DNA from: Pseudomonadota bacterium
GTDB lineage: Bacteria > Pseudomonadota > Alphaproteobacteria > Ferrovibrionales > Ferrovibrionaceae
Reading direction: 5' to 3'
Assembly: GCA_023434425.1 (NCBI GenBank)
Contig: JAEYSS010000147.1
Span: 1-42,004 of the forward strand
DNA length: 42,004 bases
Under the pieces are notes generated by a model. The model was not told the origin of the DNA. It made no database searches and worked only from the letters and a program-made list of their open reading frames with translations. Position numbers and translations under genes: made by a program. Shown here in pieces: positions 34,580 through 41,967 of the stretch (the first letter of the stretch is position 1; each line of letters opens with the position of its first letter).

Positions 34580-35149
34580 ATGCGCCCTCGTTTCCGACTT
34601 GCCGCGACATTCCTTCTCGGGCTGGTTTTTGTTCTTGGTGGTAGCGAAGCGCTGGCACAGGACAGGGCCGCTCAGAATCGGGCCACCCGGGCCGCCGCCG
34701 AGCGGCTGATGACCACGATCGGTCTGGAAAAACGCGTGGAGGCGATCACGCAGCTCTACCTGAACTTCCTGCCGACCAACACGCCGGCCGAGCAGCAGCG
34801 CGCCACCGAACTGCGGCAGCGCGCGCCGTCGGCCGGCCCGCGTTTCCGCGGTGCCGTGGTGAACGCGGCCAGCAGCAGCTACACGAAACCCGAACTGGAC
34901 GCGCTGGATACCTATTTCGCCAGCGGCGAGGGCCAGCGGCTGCTGACCACCGCGCTGACCCGCGCGGTGCTGGGCGCCAGCCAGAAGGGCGGCGTGAAGG
35001 CCAGTGACATCCTGCGGGCTGAAGACCTGCCGCGCGACAATCCGGCGCTGCAGGCCGCCGCGGCCAAGTATCCCGGCTTCGAAAAGCTGGCGCAGGCCGA
35101 ACTGCAGCGCGAATTCGCGCAGGAAATCGCCCTGATTACCGCCCGTTAG
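34580..35149 (+). CDS. Exported protein, DUF2059-like
   Basis: 189 aa from the ATG at 34580, which puts the signal peptide (MRPRFRLAATFLLGLVFVLGGSEALAQ) right at the N-terminus; an in-frame ATG at 34544 is less plausible. The mature part is helical. A motif run RLMTTIGLEKRVEAITQLYLNFLP (about 46-69), then a ...SSYTKPELDALDTYFASGEGQRLL helix (about 105-130), fits the DUF2059 pattern of a late 'fs..El..l..Fy.sp.G..l' segment. Function is unknown; periplasmic localisation is likely. It precedes the NDUFA12 gene by about 100 bp on the same strand. Confidence 0.65.
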   Translation: MRPRFRLAATFLLGLVFVLGGSEALAQDRAAQNRATRAAAERLMTTIGLEKRVEAITQLYLNFLPTNTPAEQQRATELRQRAPSAGPRFRGAVVNAASSSYTKPELDALDTYFASGEGQRLLTTALTRAVLGASQKGGVKASDILRAEDLPRDNPALQAAAAKYPGFEKLAQAELQREFAQEIALITAR

Positions 35150-35251
35150 CCGGCAGCGGCGGGGCTGGGCGGGGCTTGCCCGGAACGTCCCGTAATGCCA
35201 TATTCCGGCAGGTTTTTCGGCCGGATTCCCGGCCTGAGGGTGGCGGTTTCC

Positions 35252-35596
35252 ATGAGCCTGTTCGGCACCAAGCTTTTCACCTGGTGGAGGGGCGAACTCG
35301 TCGGTAAAGACGCGTTCGGCAACGAATACTTCCGCACCAAGAGCGGGACGCCCAAGCGCTGGGTGATCTACCAGGGCAAGCCGGAGGCGTCGAAAGTGCC
35401 GCCGGAATGGCATGCCTGGCTGCACTACACCACCGACGAGGCGCCGATCCACGGCGTCGAGCACAAGTCGTGGGAGAAAGAGCATCTGCCGAATCTGAGC
35501 GGCACGCCCTATGCCTATCGTCCGCAGGGCAGCGTCGCCAAGGGCGGTCAGCGCGCAGCCGCCACCGGCGACTACCAGGCCTGGCGGCCGGAATAG
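35252..35596 (+). CDS. NADH:ubiquinone oxidoreductase accessory subunit, NDUFA12 family
   Basis: 114 aa from the ATG at 35252 (GAGGGTGG upstream). The conserved sequence GKDAFGNEYFRTK followed by PKRWVIYQGKPEASKVPPEWHAWLHYTTDEAP is diagnostic of NDUFA12/B17.2. YRPQGSVAKGG...YQAWRPE gives the C-terminal end. This is a complex I assembly/accessory subunit shared by alphaproteobacteria and mitochondria. It is the first gene of a short plus-strand operon with mlaD and the DUF2155 gene, as in many alphaproteobacterial genomes; main nuo genes are elsewhere. Confidence 0.96.
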   Translation: MSLFGTKLFTWWRGELVGKDAFGNEYFRTKSGTPKRWVIYQGKPEASKVPPEWHAWLHYTTDEAPIHGVEHKSWEKEHLPNLSGTPYAYRPQGSVAKGGQRAAATGDYQAWRPE

Positions 35597-35615
35597 CGGC
35601 GGGGCGAGAGCATCC

Positions 35616-36128
35616 ATGAGCAGTAATCTGGTCGAGACCCTGATCGGCGCAGTTGTCCTGCTGGTCGCCGGCTTTTTCCTGGCTTTCGCCTATACCGCCG
35701 GCGGTGTCGGCAGCGGCCGTGTCGGCGGCTACGAATTGCAGGCGCGGTTCAATCGCGCCGACGGCCTGGTCAACGGCGGCGACGTGCGGCTGAGCGGCAT
35801 CAAGATCGGCACCATCACCAAGCAGGCGCTCGATCCCAAGACCTATGACGCCATCGTCACCTTCAGCGTCGACAGCCGCTACCAGCTGCCGGATGACAGT
35901 GCGGTCAAGATCGCGTCCGAAGGTCTGCTTGGCGGCAACTTCATCTCGGTCGAGCCGGGCGGCAGCGAAGCCATGCTGAAGCCGGGTTCGGAAGTGAAGT
36001 TCACGCAGGGGTCGGTCAACCTGATGGACCTGATCGGCCAGGCGATCTTCAGTGCCACCGGCGGCGGCAACGGTAAGGACAAGCCGGCCGGCGAGACCGA
36101 ACTGAGCCCGCTGCCCAAGGCCAACTGA
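35616..36128 (+). CDS. mlaD: MlaD/MCE-domain outer membrane lipid transport protein
   Basis: 170 aa. One N-terminal transmembrane anchor (about 7-28, LIGAVVLLVAGFFLAFAY) precedes a single MCE domain (about 36-120: YELQARFNRADGLVNGGDVRLSGIKIGTI...VKIASEGLLGGNFISVEPGG). A low-complexity Gly/Lys tail follows. MlaD forms the periplasmic hexameric ring of the Mla phospholipid transporter. mlaF/E/C are not here, a separation common in alphaproteobacteria. It starts 19 bp after the NDUFA12 stop and ends 3 bp before the DUF2155 GTG start. Confidence 0.92.
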   Translation: MSSNLVETLIGAVVLLVAGFFLAFAYTAGGVGSGRVGGYELQARFNRADGLVNGGDVRLSGIKIGTITKQALDPKTYDAIVTFSVDSRYQLPDDSAVKIASEGLLGGNFISVEPGGSEAMLKPGSEVKFTQGSVNLMDLIGQAIFSATGGGNGKDKPAGETELSPLPKAN

Positions 36129-36131
36129 TCA

Positions 36132-36575
36132 GTGCTGCGGTCCGCATTTCGTTGCGTATTGCTGTTGCCGCTGCTGATGGCGGCGCCAGCCGTGTTTCAG
36201 CCATCCTGGGCGCAGGAGCCGCAGCCCTCGCAGCAGTATCCCTCTAGCCCGATGCCGATCGCCGTGCTGCAGGGCCTGGATAAGATCACCGCGCGCATCT
36301 ACACCTTCGAGGCGCCGGTCGACCAGGTGATCGGCTTCGGCACGCTGAAGGTGACGGTGAAATCCTGCCGCAAGCGGCCGCCGGAATATCCGCCGGAAAG
36401 CGCCGCCTTTCTCGAAATCGTCGAACAGCGGCCCGAGCAGCAACCCAACGCGCTGTTCCAGGGCTGGATGTTCGCCTCCAGCCCGGGCCTTAATCCGCTG
36501 GAACATGCGGTCTACGACGTCTGGCTGATCGACTGCAGGACCAGCGCCGGCGGCGCATCGGGTGCCAGACCGTAG
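36132..36575 (+). CDS. DUF2155 domain-containing exported protein
   Basis: 147 aa from GTG 36132, with a signal peptide (MLRSAFRCVLLLPLLMAAPAVFQPSWAQ). The DUF2155 core is clear: LQGLDKITARIYTFEAPVDQVIGFGTLKVTVKSCRKRPPEYPPESAAFLEI, then LFQGWMFASSPGLNPLEHAVYDVWLIDC. Two Cys may pair in the periplasm. Molecular function is not established. The C-terminal RTSAGGASGARP reads into the convergent aat gene, giving a 64-bp antisense overlap. Confidence 0.92.
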   Translation: MLRSAFRCVLLLPLLMAAPAVFQPSWAQEPQPSQQYPSSPMPIAVLQGLDKITARIYTFEAPVDQVIGFGTLKVTVKSCRKRPPEYPPESAAFLEIVEQRPEQQPNALFQGWMFASSPGLNPLEHAVYDVWLIDCRTSAGGASGARP

Positions 36576-37183
36576 AAATCCGCCTGACGCGGCAGCGCGT
36601 CGAACAGCAGCTCCAGATACGCATCGCGCTTCACTTCGATGGCGCCGAACTGCTTCAGGTGTTCGGTGACGAACTGCGTGTCCAGCAGGGTGAAGCCGCC
36701 GGCAATCAGCCGCCCGACGAGATGCACCAGCGCCACTTTCGAGGCATCGGTGGCGCGACTGAACATGCTTTCGCCGAAGAAGGCCGCGCCCAGCTTCACA
36801 CCATACAGTCCGCCGACCATCGCGCCGCTGTCGTCGTAACATTCGACGCTGTGAGCGAAGCCGAGCCTGTGCAGGTCGGTATAGGCATTGCGGATCGTCG
36901 CATTGATCCAGGTGCTGTTGCGCTGCGGATGCGGCGTCGGTTCGGCGCAGGCGGCGATCACGCCGGCAAAATCATGATCCACTTTCACGGTGAAGGCGCC
37001 GGCGCGCACCTTGCGGGCCAGTTTGTGCGGCACATGGAAGCGGTTCAGCGGCAGGATGCCGCGCTTCGTCGGATAGACCCAGAAATAGCCCGGGTCGTCA
37101 GCGCTGTCGGCCATCGGGAAATAGCCGCGGGCATAAGCCTGCAGCAGCAGTTCCGGCGTCAGCTCTTCGGGATGCGCGCTCAT
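36512..37183 (-). CDS. aat: Leucyl/phenylalanyl-tRNA--protein transferase
   Basis: 223 aa from the ATG at 37183; a TTG three codons earlier is less likely. The family motifs are complete: LLLQAYARGYFPMA, WVYPTKRGILPLN, NSTWINATIRNAY, HSVECYD, LVGGLYGVKLGAAFFGESMFSR and LLDTQFVTEHLKQFGAIE. It transfers Leu or Phe from tRNA to N-terminal Arg/Lys of proteins, feeding the N-end rule with ClpS. It follows accC (31-bp gap) in the acc/aro block. Confidence 0.97.
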   Translation of the reverse strand: MSAHPEELTPELLLQAYARGYFPMADSADDPGYFWVYPTKRGILPLNRFHVPHKLARKVRAGAFTVKVDHDFAGVIAACAEPTPHPQRNSTWINATIRNAYTDLHRLGFAHSVECYDDSGAMVGGLYGVKLGAAFFGESMFSRATDASKVALVHLVGRLIAGGFTLLDTQFVTEHLKQFGAIEVKRDAYLELLFDALPRQADFYGLAPDAPPALVLQSISQTS

Positions 37184-37214
37184 GCTCCGCAAGCTAGCAC
37201 GCCGCCCGCCGGGA

Positions 37215-38558
37215 TCAATTCTGCCTGGCGATAAACTCTTCCAGCCAGTGGATGTCGTAGGCGCCGTTGGCGAAATCCTGCTCGTTGATCAGCGCCAGAT
37301 GCAGCGGGATCGTCGTCTCCAGACCGCCGATCACATATTCCTCCAGCGAGCGGCGCAGGCGCATCAGGCATTCGTTGCGGCTGGTGCCGTGCACGATCAG
37401 CTTGCCGATCAGCGAGTCGTAATGCGGCGGGATCTGGTAGCCGGTGTAGAGCGCGGAATCGACGCGCACGCCGAGCCCGCCGGGCACGTGATAGTCGGTG
37501 ACGCGGCCGGGCGAGGGCGCGAAGGTGCGCGGGTTCTCGGCGTTGATGCGGCATTCGATGGCGTGGCCGTTGAACTTGATGTCGTCCTGCGTATAGCCGA
37601 GCGGCGCGCCGTTGGCGATGCGCAGCTGTTCGCGCACCAGATCCAGCCCGGTGATCATCTCGGTGACCGGATGCTCGACCTGCAGGCGGGTATTCATCTC
37701 GATGAAGTAGAATTCACCATTCTCGAACAGGAATTCGATGGTGCCGGCGCCGCGATAGTTCAGCTTGGCGATCGCCTTGGCGGCGATGTCGCCGATGGTC
37801 TTGCGTTGCGCGTCGTTCAGCGCAGGAGAACGCGCTTCTTCCAGCACTTTCTGATGCCGGCGCTGCAGCGAACAGTCGCGTTCGCCCAGATGCACGGCAT
37901 TGCCCTGGCCGTCGCCGAAGATCTGGATTTCGATATGGCGCGGGCGGGCGAGGTATTTCTCGACATAGACCTGGTCGTTGCCGAAGGCATTGCGCGCCTC
38001 GGTGCGGGCCGCCATCAGCGCCGGGCCGAATTCGGCCGGCGAGCGCACCACCTTCATGCCGCGGCCACCGCCGCCGGCAGTGGCCTTGATCAGCACCGGA
38101 TAGCCCATGTCGCCGGCGAGCTTGAGCCCCTGTTCCTCGGTTTCCACCGCGCCCTTCGAACCAGGCACCACCGGGATGCCGAGTTCACGCGCCGCGTCCT
38201 TGGCGGTGATCTTGTCGCCCATCAGCTTGATATGCTCGGACGTCGGGCCGATGAAGGTGATGCCATGCGCCTCGACGATTTCGGCGAATTTGGCATTCTC
38301 CGACAGGAAGCCGTAGCCGGGATGGATCGCATCGGCGCCGGTGATCTCGGCGGCCGAGATGATGGCGGGGATATTCAGATAGCTCTGCGGCGAGGGCGGC
38401 GGGCCGATGCAGACGGACTCATCGGCGATGCGTACATGCATGGCGTCGGCATCGGCGGTGGAATGCACCGCCACCGTGCGGATACCCATCTCGCGGCAGG
38501 CACGGTGGATGCGGAGCGCGATCTCGCCGCGATTGGCGATCAGAACCTTGTCGAACAT
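37215..38558 (-). CDS. accC: Acetyl-CoA carboxylase biotin carboxylase subunit
   Basis: 447 aa from the ATG at 38558 (MFDKVLIANRGEIALRIHRACREMGI). The ATP-grasp signature GGGGRGMKVV and the carboxylase motifs PGYGFLSENAKF, ERDCSLQRRHQKVLEEA, FLFENGEFYFIEMNTRLQVEHPVTE and DLVREQLRIA are all intact. It carboxylates biotin on AccB with ATP and bicarbonate, the first step of fatty acid synthesis. The open frame runs on upstream only as a shadow of accB. It starts 20 bp after the accB stop, the usual accBC operon. Confidence 0.98.
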   Translation of the reverse strand: MFDKVLIANRGEIALRIHRACREMGIRTVAVHSTADADAMHVRIADESVCIGPPPSPQSYLNIPAIISAAEITGADAIHPGYGFLSENAKFAEIVEAHGITFIGPTSEHIKLMGDKITAKDAARELGIPVVPGSKGAVETEEQGLKLAGDMGYPVLIKATAGGGGRGMKVVRSPAEFGPALMAARTEARNAFGNDQVYVEKYLARPRHIEIQIFGDGQGNAVHLGERDCSLQRRHQKVLEEARSPALNDAQRKTIGDIAAKAIAKLNYRGAGTIEFLFENGEFYFIEMNTRLQVEHPVTEMITGLDLVREQLRIANGAPLGYTQDDIKFNGHAIECRINAENPRTFAPSPGRVTDYHVPGGLGVRVDSALYTGYQIPPHYDSLIGKLIVHGTSRNECLMRLRRSLEEYVIGGLETTIPLHLALINEQDFANGAYDIHWLEEFIARQN

Positions 38559-38578
38559 TGCGGGGCCCGCCGGTTCTG

Positions 38579-39049
38579 TTACTCGATGATCAGGAGCGGC
38601 TGGCCGAATTCGACCGGCTGCTGGTTCTCGATCAGGATGCGCGCGACCCGGCCGGCCTTCGGCGCCGTGATCGGGTTCATCGTCTTCATCGCCTCGACGA
38701 TCAGCACGGTCTGGCCGGCATTGACGCTGTCGCCCACCTTGACGAAGGTCGCGGCGCCCGGCTCTGGCGCGGTGTAGACCGTGCCGACCATCGGCGACTT
38801 CACGGCGCCCGGATGGCTGGCTTCGTCGCTGGCCGCCGGCGCACCGCCGCTGGCGGCAACCGCAGCGGCCGCAGCCGCAACCGGTGCGGCGGCATAGATC
38901 GGCGCGCCGCCCTTGGTGACGCGCACCTTCAGCGGGCCTTCGTTCCACTCGATCTCGGTCAGGCCGGTTTCGTTCAGCAGGTCGGCGAGATCGCGGATCA
39001 TCTGCTGGTCGATGCGGCTGTCAGACTTTTTGTCCTTGGGCGCGGCCAT
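38579..39049 (-). CDS. accB: Biotin carboxyl carrier protein of acetyl-CoA carboxylase
   Basis: 156 aa. An N-terminal helical region (IDQQMIRDLADLLNETGLTEIEW) is followed by an Ala/Pro-rich mobile linker (about 50-75) and the biotinyl domain. PMVGTVYTAPEPGA and GQTVLIVEAMKTMNPI locate the biotinylation lysine K122. AGGAG lies 6 bp before the ATG. It shuttles carboxyl groups between AccC and the AccAD transferase. Confidence 0.98.
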   Translation of the reverse strand: MAAPKDKKSDSRIDQQMIRDLADLLNETGLTEIEWNEGPLKVRVTKGGAPIYAAAPVAAAAAAVAASGGAPAASDEASHPGAVKSPMVGTVYTAPEPGAATFVKVGDSVNAGQTVLIVEAMKTMNPITAPKAGRVARILIENQQPVEFGQPLLIIE

Positions 39050-39085
39050 GCGCTACTCCTGTGGTCTTTCAGATATGGAAACGGT

Positions 39086-39562
39086 TCAGACGATATCGGC
39101 CAGCGCTTCCAGCGCCAGCACGTAACCCTTCGGCCCGAAGCCGCAGATCATCCCCACCGCCGCGAGCGAGATATAGGAATGATGGCGGAAGCTTTCGCGC
39201 CGGTGGATATTCGACAGATGCACCTCGACGCAGGGCTTTTCCGCCGCGTTCAGCGCATCGAGCAGGGCGACCGAGGTATGGGTATAGGCACCCGCATTCA
39301 ACACGATGCCGGCGGCTTTGCTCCGCGCCTGCTGGATCCAGGTGACCAGCTCGCCCTCCAGGTTGCTCTGGCGGAAGTCGACGGTCAGGCCGAGCCGGTC
39401 GCCGGCCTTGCGGCAGAGCTTTTCGACATCGGCCAGCGTGTCGCGGCCGTAGATCTCGGGTTGGCGCAGGCCGAGCATGTTCAGGTTCGGGCCGTTCAGC
39501 ACATAGATGACGGGCTTGCCGCCCTTGCCGTCTTTCGCTGCCGATTTCCGTGCTTTTGCCAT
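39086..39562 (-). CDS. aroQ: Type II 3-dehydroquinate dehydratase
   Basis: 158 aa from the ATG at 39562. The class II dodecameric fold is marked by VLNGPNLNMLGLRQPEIYG (catalytic Tyr38), FRQSNLEGELV (63-73), NAGAYTHTS (89-97) and EVHLSNIHRRESFRHHS (catalytic His114). A longer open frame reaches back to 39730, but its start lies inside the parS palindrome, so it is an artefact. It makes dehydroshikimate. It heads the minus-strand block aroQ-accB-accC-aat. Confidence 0.97.
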   Translation of the reverse strand: MAKARKSAAKDGKGGKPVIYVLNGPNLNMLGLRQPEIYGRDTLADVEKLCRKAGDRLGLTVDFRQSNLEGELVTWIQQARSKAAGIVLNAGAYTHTSVALLDALNAAEKPCVEVHLSNIHRRESFRHHSYISLAAVGMICGFGPKGYVLALEALADIV

Positions 39563-39712
39563 GCGAGTCCCAGAGGTGCCGCGACCAGACCGCCTGCCGT
39601 ACACCATCGGCAAAGCCCGGGCAACCCCGGGGCAAGCCTTTGATCCTCCCGGGGATTCGCCCGGCCGGGCAGGGGCTGAAAGCATCCACAGCCGGGCAGG
39701 GCGGTTCCCGAT

Positions 39713-39730
39713 ATGTTTCACGTGAAACAT
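39713..39730. promoter_or_regulatory. parS centromere site (ParB-binding)
   Basis: ATGTTTCACGTGAAACAT is an 18-bp perfect palindrome containing the canonical 16-bp parS TGTTTCACGTGAAACA (39714-39729) bound by chromosomal ParB in many bacteria. It lies in a gene-free gap upstream of aroQ. parS sites cluster near oriC, so this window is probably origin-proximal. Reading frames starting MFHVKH on either strand are by-products of the palindrome. Confidence 0.93.
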
Positions 39731-39797
39731 AGGCTTGGCCGGGCTCTCGGGTGGTTCCGCACCGCGGTTTCCCGCGATATTTTGGGCTTGGGACAGG

Positions 39798-39880
39798 CTT
39801 ATTCGGGCTTATTGCGTGCTTATTTTTGCTTATTTGACCCTTATTTCGGCTTATTCGAGGCTTATTCCGGCTTATCCGAC
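39798..39880. repeat. Helically phased CTTATT array, 8 units
   Basis: CTTATT (the last unit CTTATC) starts at 39798, 39808, 39819, 39829, 39840, 39850, 39861 and 39871. Spacings are 10, 11, 10, 11, 10, 11, 10, mean about 10.4 bp, so every copy lies on one face of the helix. Unit tails are variable, often CGG or CGAGG. The tract lies 68 bp from parS in a gene-free region. AT-rich blocks in helical phase predict curved or anisotropically bendable DNA and a site for cooperative binding of a repeat-recognising protein. A further CTTTATT-like copy is near 39892. Confidence 0.8.
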
Positions 39881-40024
39881 CGCTGTCTGCGCTTTATTCG
39901 ATTTTCTAAAATGTTTTCAAATGTTTAAGGCCGTGCCGGCTTGCCGGATGTCAGATAGGAACGGCGGACGGTTTTGCAAGCCTGCCGATTGCCAATCTCG
40001 CTCCCGGCGCGCTAAGCCGGAACC

Positions 40025-40729
40025 ATGACCGCAGAGACCCGCACATCCGACGCCATGTCCTCTTCTGAGCCCCGGCTGCATGCCGAGATCAACCCTGTCA
40101 CCCCGTTCCAGCAGAACTGCTCGCTGATCTGGTGTCCGGAGACCATGCGCGGCGCGCTGGTCGATGCCGGCGGCGAACCGGAGAAGCTGCTGGCGGCGGC
40201 CAAACGCCATGGCGTGACGCTGGAAAAGCTGCTGGTCACGCATGGCCATCTGGATCATGCCGGCGCGGTGATGGAGATCGCCGAGCAGCTCAATCTGCCG
40301 ATCGAAGGCCCGCATGAGGACGACAAGTTCTGGATCGACGGCATGCCGGCGGCGGCGAAGCAGTATGGCTTCCCGCCGAGCCGCAGCTTCACGCCGGACC
40401 GCTGGCTGAAGGATGGCGACGTGGTGACGGGCGGCAACCTGAAGCTCGACGTGATCCACAGCCCGGGCCACACGCCGGGCCATGTGGTCTTCTATCACGC
40501 GCTGTCGCAGGCGGCATTGGTCGGCGACGTGCTGTTCCAGGGTTCGATCGGGCGGACGGATTTTCCCAAGGGCAACCACGCCGACCTGATCCACTCGATC
40601 CGCGAAAAACTGTTCCCGCTCGGCGATGCGATCACCTTCGTGCCGGGCCACGGTCCGCTCTCCACCTTCGGGCAGGAGCGGGCGAATAATCCCTTCGTGT
40701 CGGATCGCGCGGTGGAGCAGGGTTCTTGA
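40025..40729 (+). CDS. MBL-fold metallo-hydrolase (glyoxalase II-like)
   Basis: 234 aa from the ATG at 40025; an in-frame ATG at 40055 is a possible shorter start. The binuclear zinc motif THGHLDH gives H73, H75, D77 and H78. Further ligands are in SPGHTPGHVVF, GDVLFQGSIGRTDFP and FVPGHGPLSTFG. The layout resembles YcbL-type glyoxalase II or related thioesterases. No operon partner; REP-like palindromes follow directly. Confidence 0.93.
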   Translation: MTAETRTSDAMSSSEPRLHAEINPVTPFQQNCSLIWCPETMRGALVDAGGEPEKLLAAAKRHGVTLEKLLVTHGHLDHAGAVMEIAEQLNLPIEGPHEDDKFWIDGMPAAAKQYGFPPSRSFTPDRWLKDGDVVTGGNLKLDVIHSPGHTPGHVVFYHALSQAALVGDVLFQGSIGRTDFPKGNHADLIHSIREKLFPLGDAITFVPGHGPLSTFGQERANNPFVSDRAVEQGS

Positions 40730-40740
40730 AAACCTAAACC

Positions 40741-40845
40741 GTCATCCTCGGGCTTGTCCCGAGGATCCATCTGCCCAAGCCAATATGCTCCGGCCGATGC
40801 GCGGAGGGTTGGGATGGACCCTCGGGACAAGCCCGAGGGTGACGA
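40741..40845. repeat. Pair of inverted REP-like palindromes
   Basis: ATCCTCGGG-CTTGT-CCCGAGGAT (40744-40766) and, in opposite orientation, ACCCTCGGG-ACAAG-CCCGAGGGT (40818-40840), with the GTCATCC...GGATCCA frame shared with the copies at 30524. The two lie between convergent genes and can act as a bidirectional transcription end, though no T-run is adjacent. Confidence 0.82.
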
Positions 40846-40871
40846 TTGTTTTTGATCGCCCGACGTGACGC

Positions 40872-41861
40872 TTAAGCAGGCGGCGTATACTTCACCACCG
40901 TCTGATCGATTCGGCCGAAGATCGACTGGCCGTCGAGGCCTGTCATTTCCATCTCGATGCGGTCGCCGAATGTCATGAAGGGCGTTCTCGGCCTGCCCTC
41001 ATTGATCGTCTCGATCATGCGGATCTCGGCGAGGCAGGAGAAGCCCTTGCTCGCATCCCGGTTCGACACCGTGCCGCTGCCGACGATGCAGCCGGCACGC
41101 AGCCGCCGTGTCTTCGCCGCATGGGCGATCAGGTCGGCCAGGCTGAACTGCATGTCGGTGCCGGCATCCGGCGCGCCGAACTGTTTGCCGTTCAGGATGC
41201 TGACCAGCGGGCGCATCACCTTGTTGTCGCGCCATGCGCTGCCGAGTTCGTCGGGCGTGACGGCGACCGGCGCAAAGGCCGTCGAGGGCTTGCCGTGGAA
41301 GAAGCCGAAACCCTTGGCCAGTTCGCCGGGGATCAGGTTGCGCAACGACACGTCGTTCACCAGCATGAGCAGGCGGATCTGTGTCGCGGCCTGAGCCGGA
41401 GATGAACCCATGGCCACGTCGCCGGTGATCGCGGCGACTTCGCCTTCGAAATCGATGCCGTAAGCTTCGTCAGCCACTTCGATATCGGCCGTGGGCGGCA
41501 GGAAATCGTCCGAGCCGCCCTGGTACATCAGCGGATCGTGCAGGAATTCCGGCGGCATCACGGCGTTGCGCGCCTTGCGCACCAGTTCGACATGATTGAG
41601 ATATGCCGAACCGTCACACCACTGATAGGCACGCGGCAGCGGCGCGTGCAGCTTCGCCGGATCATACGGGATCGCGCCCTCGGCCTTGCCGGCATTCAGC
41701 GCGTCCGACACGGCTTTCAGCTTGGGTTCCATGACGGTCCAGCTGTCGAGCGCCATCTGCAGGGTGGGGCAGAGCTGGTCGACCGGCAGCATCGTCGTGA
41801 GGTCGCGGCTGACAATGACGAGGCGGCCGTCGCGGCCATGCCGCAGCGAGGCGAGTTTCAT
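40872..41861 (-). CDS. Fumarylacetoacetate hydrolase family protein, fumarylacetoacetase-like
   Basis: 329 aa, the length of the bacterial fumarylacetoacetase-type FAH proteins. The metal-binding residues are E139 and E141 (IDFEGEVAAITGD) and D170 (VNDVS). Putative catalytic His90 lies in AYLNHVELVRKAR. The substrate pocket segments GELAKGFGFFHGKPSTAFAP and IVGSGTVSNRD are conserved. It may cleave fumarylacetoacetate in tyrosine/homogentisate breakdown, but neighbours that would prove this are outside the window. It is distinct from the shorter family member at 17485. Confidence 0.85.
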   Translation of the reverse strand: MKLASLRHGRDGRLVIVSRDLTTMLPVDQLCPTLQMALDSWTVMEPKLKAVSDALNAGKAEGAIPYDPAKLHAPLPRAYQWCDGSAYLNHVELVRKARNAVMPPEFLHDPLMYQGGSDDFLPPTADIEVADEAYGIDFEGEVAAITGDVAMGSSPAQAATQIRLLMLVNDVSLRNLIPGELAKGFGFFHGKPSTAFAPVAVTPDELGSAWRDNKVMRPLVSILNGKQFGAPDAGTDMQFSLADLIAHAAKTRRLRAGCIVGSGTVSNRDASKGFSCLAEIRMIETINEGRPRTPFMTFGDRIEMEMTGLDGQSIFGRIDQTVVKYTPPA

Positions 41862-41895
41862 AAGCGATTATCTCCCAGGATCAGTTTAAATCGTC

Positions 41896-41956
41896 ATCCC
41901 CGCGAAAGCGGGGATCCAGTTCTTTCTATCAGCTGGGTTCCCGCTTTCGCGGGAAC
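41896..41956. repeat. Pair of GCGAAAGC-loop palindromes (dRS3/REP-like)
   Basis: ATCCCCGC-GAAA-GCGGGGAT (41896-41915) and GTTCCCGC-TTTC-GCGGGAAC (41937-41956), flanked by CGTC and GACGG. They form two GC stems with a tetraloop, in opposite orientation, in the gap before the next minus-strand gene. The ATCCCCGC core differs from the CTTGT-loop type, so two REP-like families coexist in this window. Confidence 0.8.
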
Positions 41957-41967
41957 GACGGATAAGT

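Noticed and set aside
39563..39730. N-terminal extension of aroQ to a MFHVKH start
   Set aside because: The extension is Pro/Gly/Arg-rich, begins in parS, and the normal family length is reached from the ATG at 39562.
39713..39928. Reading frame starting MFHVKH with a heptad-like AYSGLLR/AYFCLFD pattern
   Set aside because: The start codon is part of the parS palindrome, there is no ribosome site, and the heptad comes from the 21-bp double period of the phased array. Kept only as the alternative explanation for that array.
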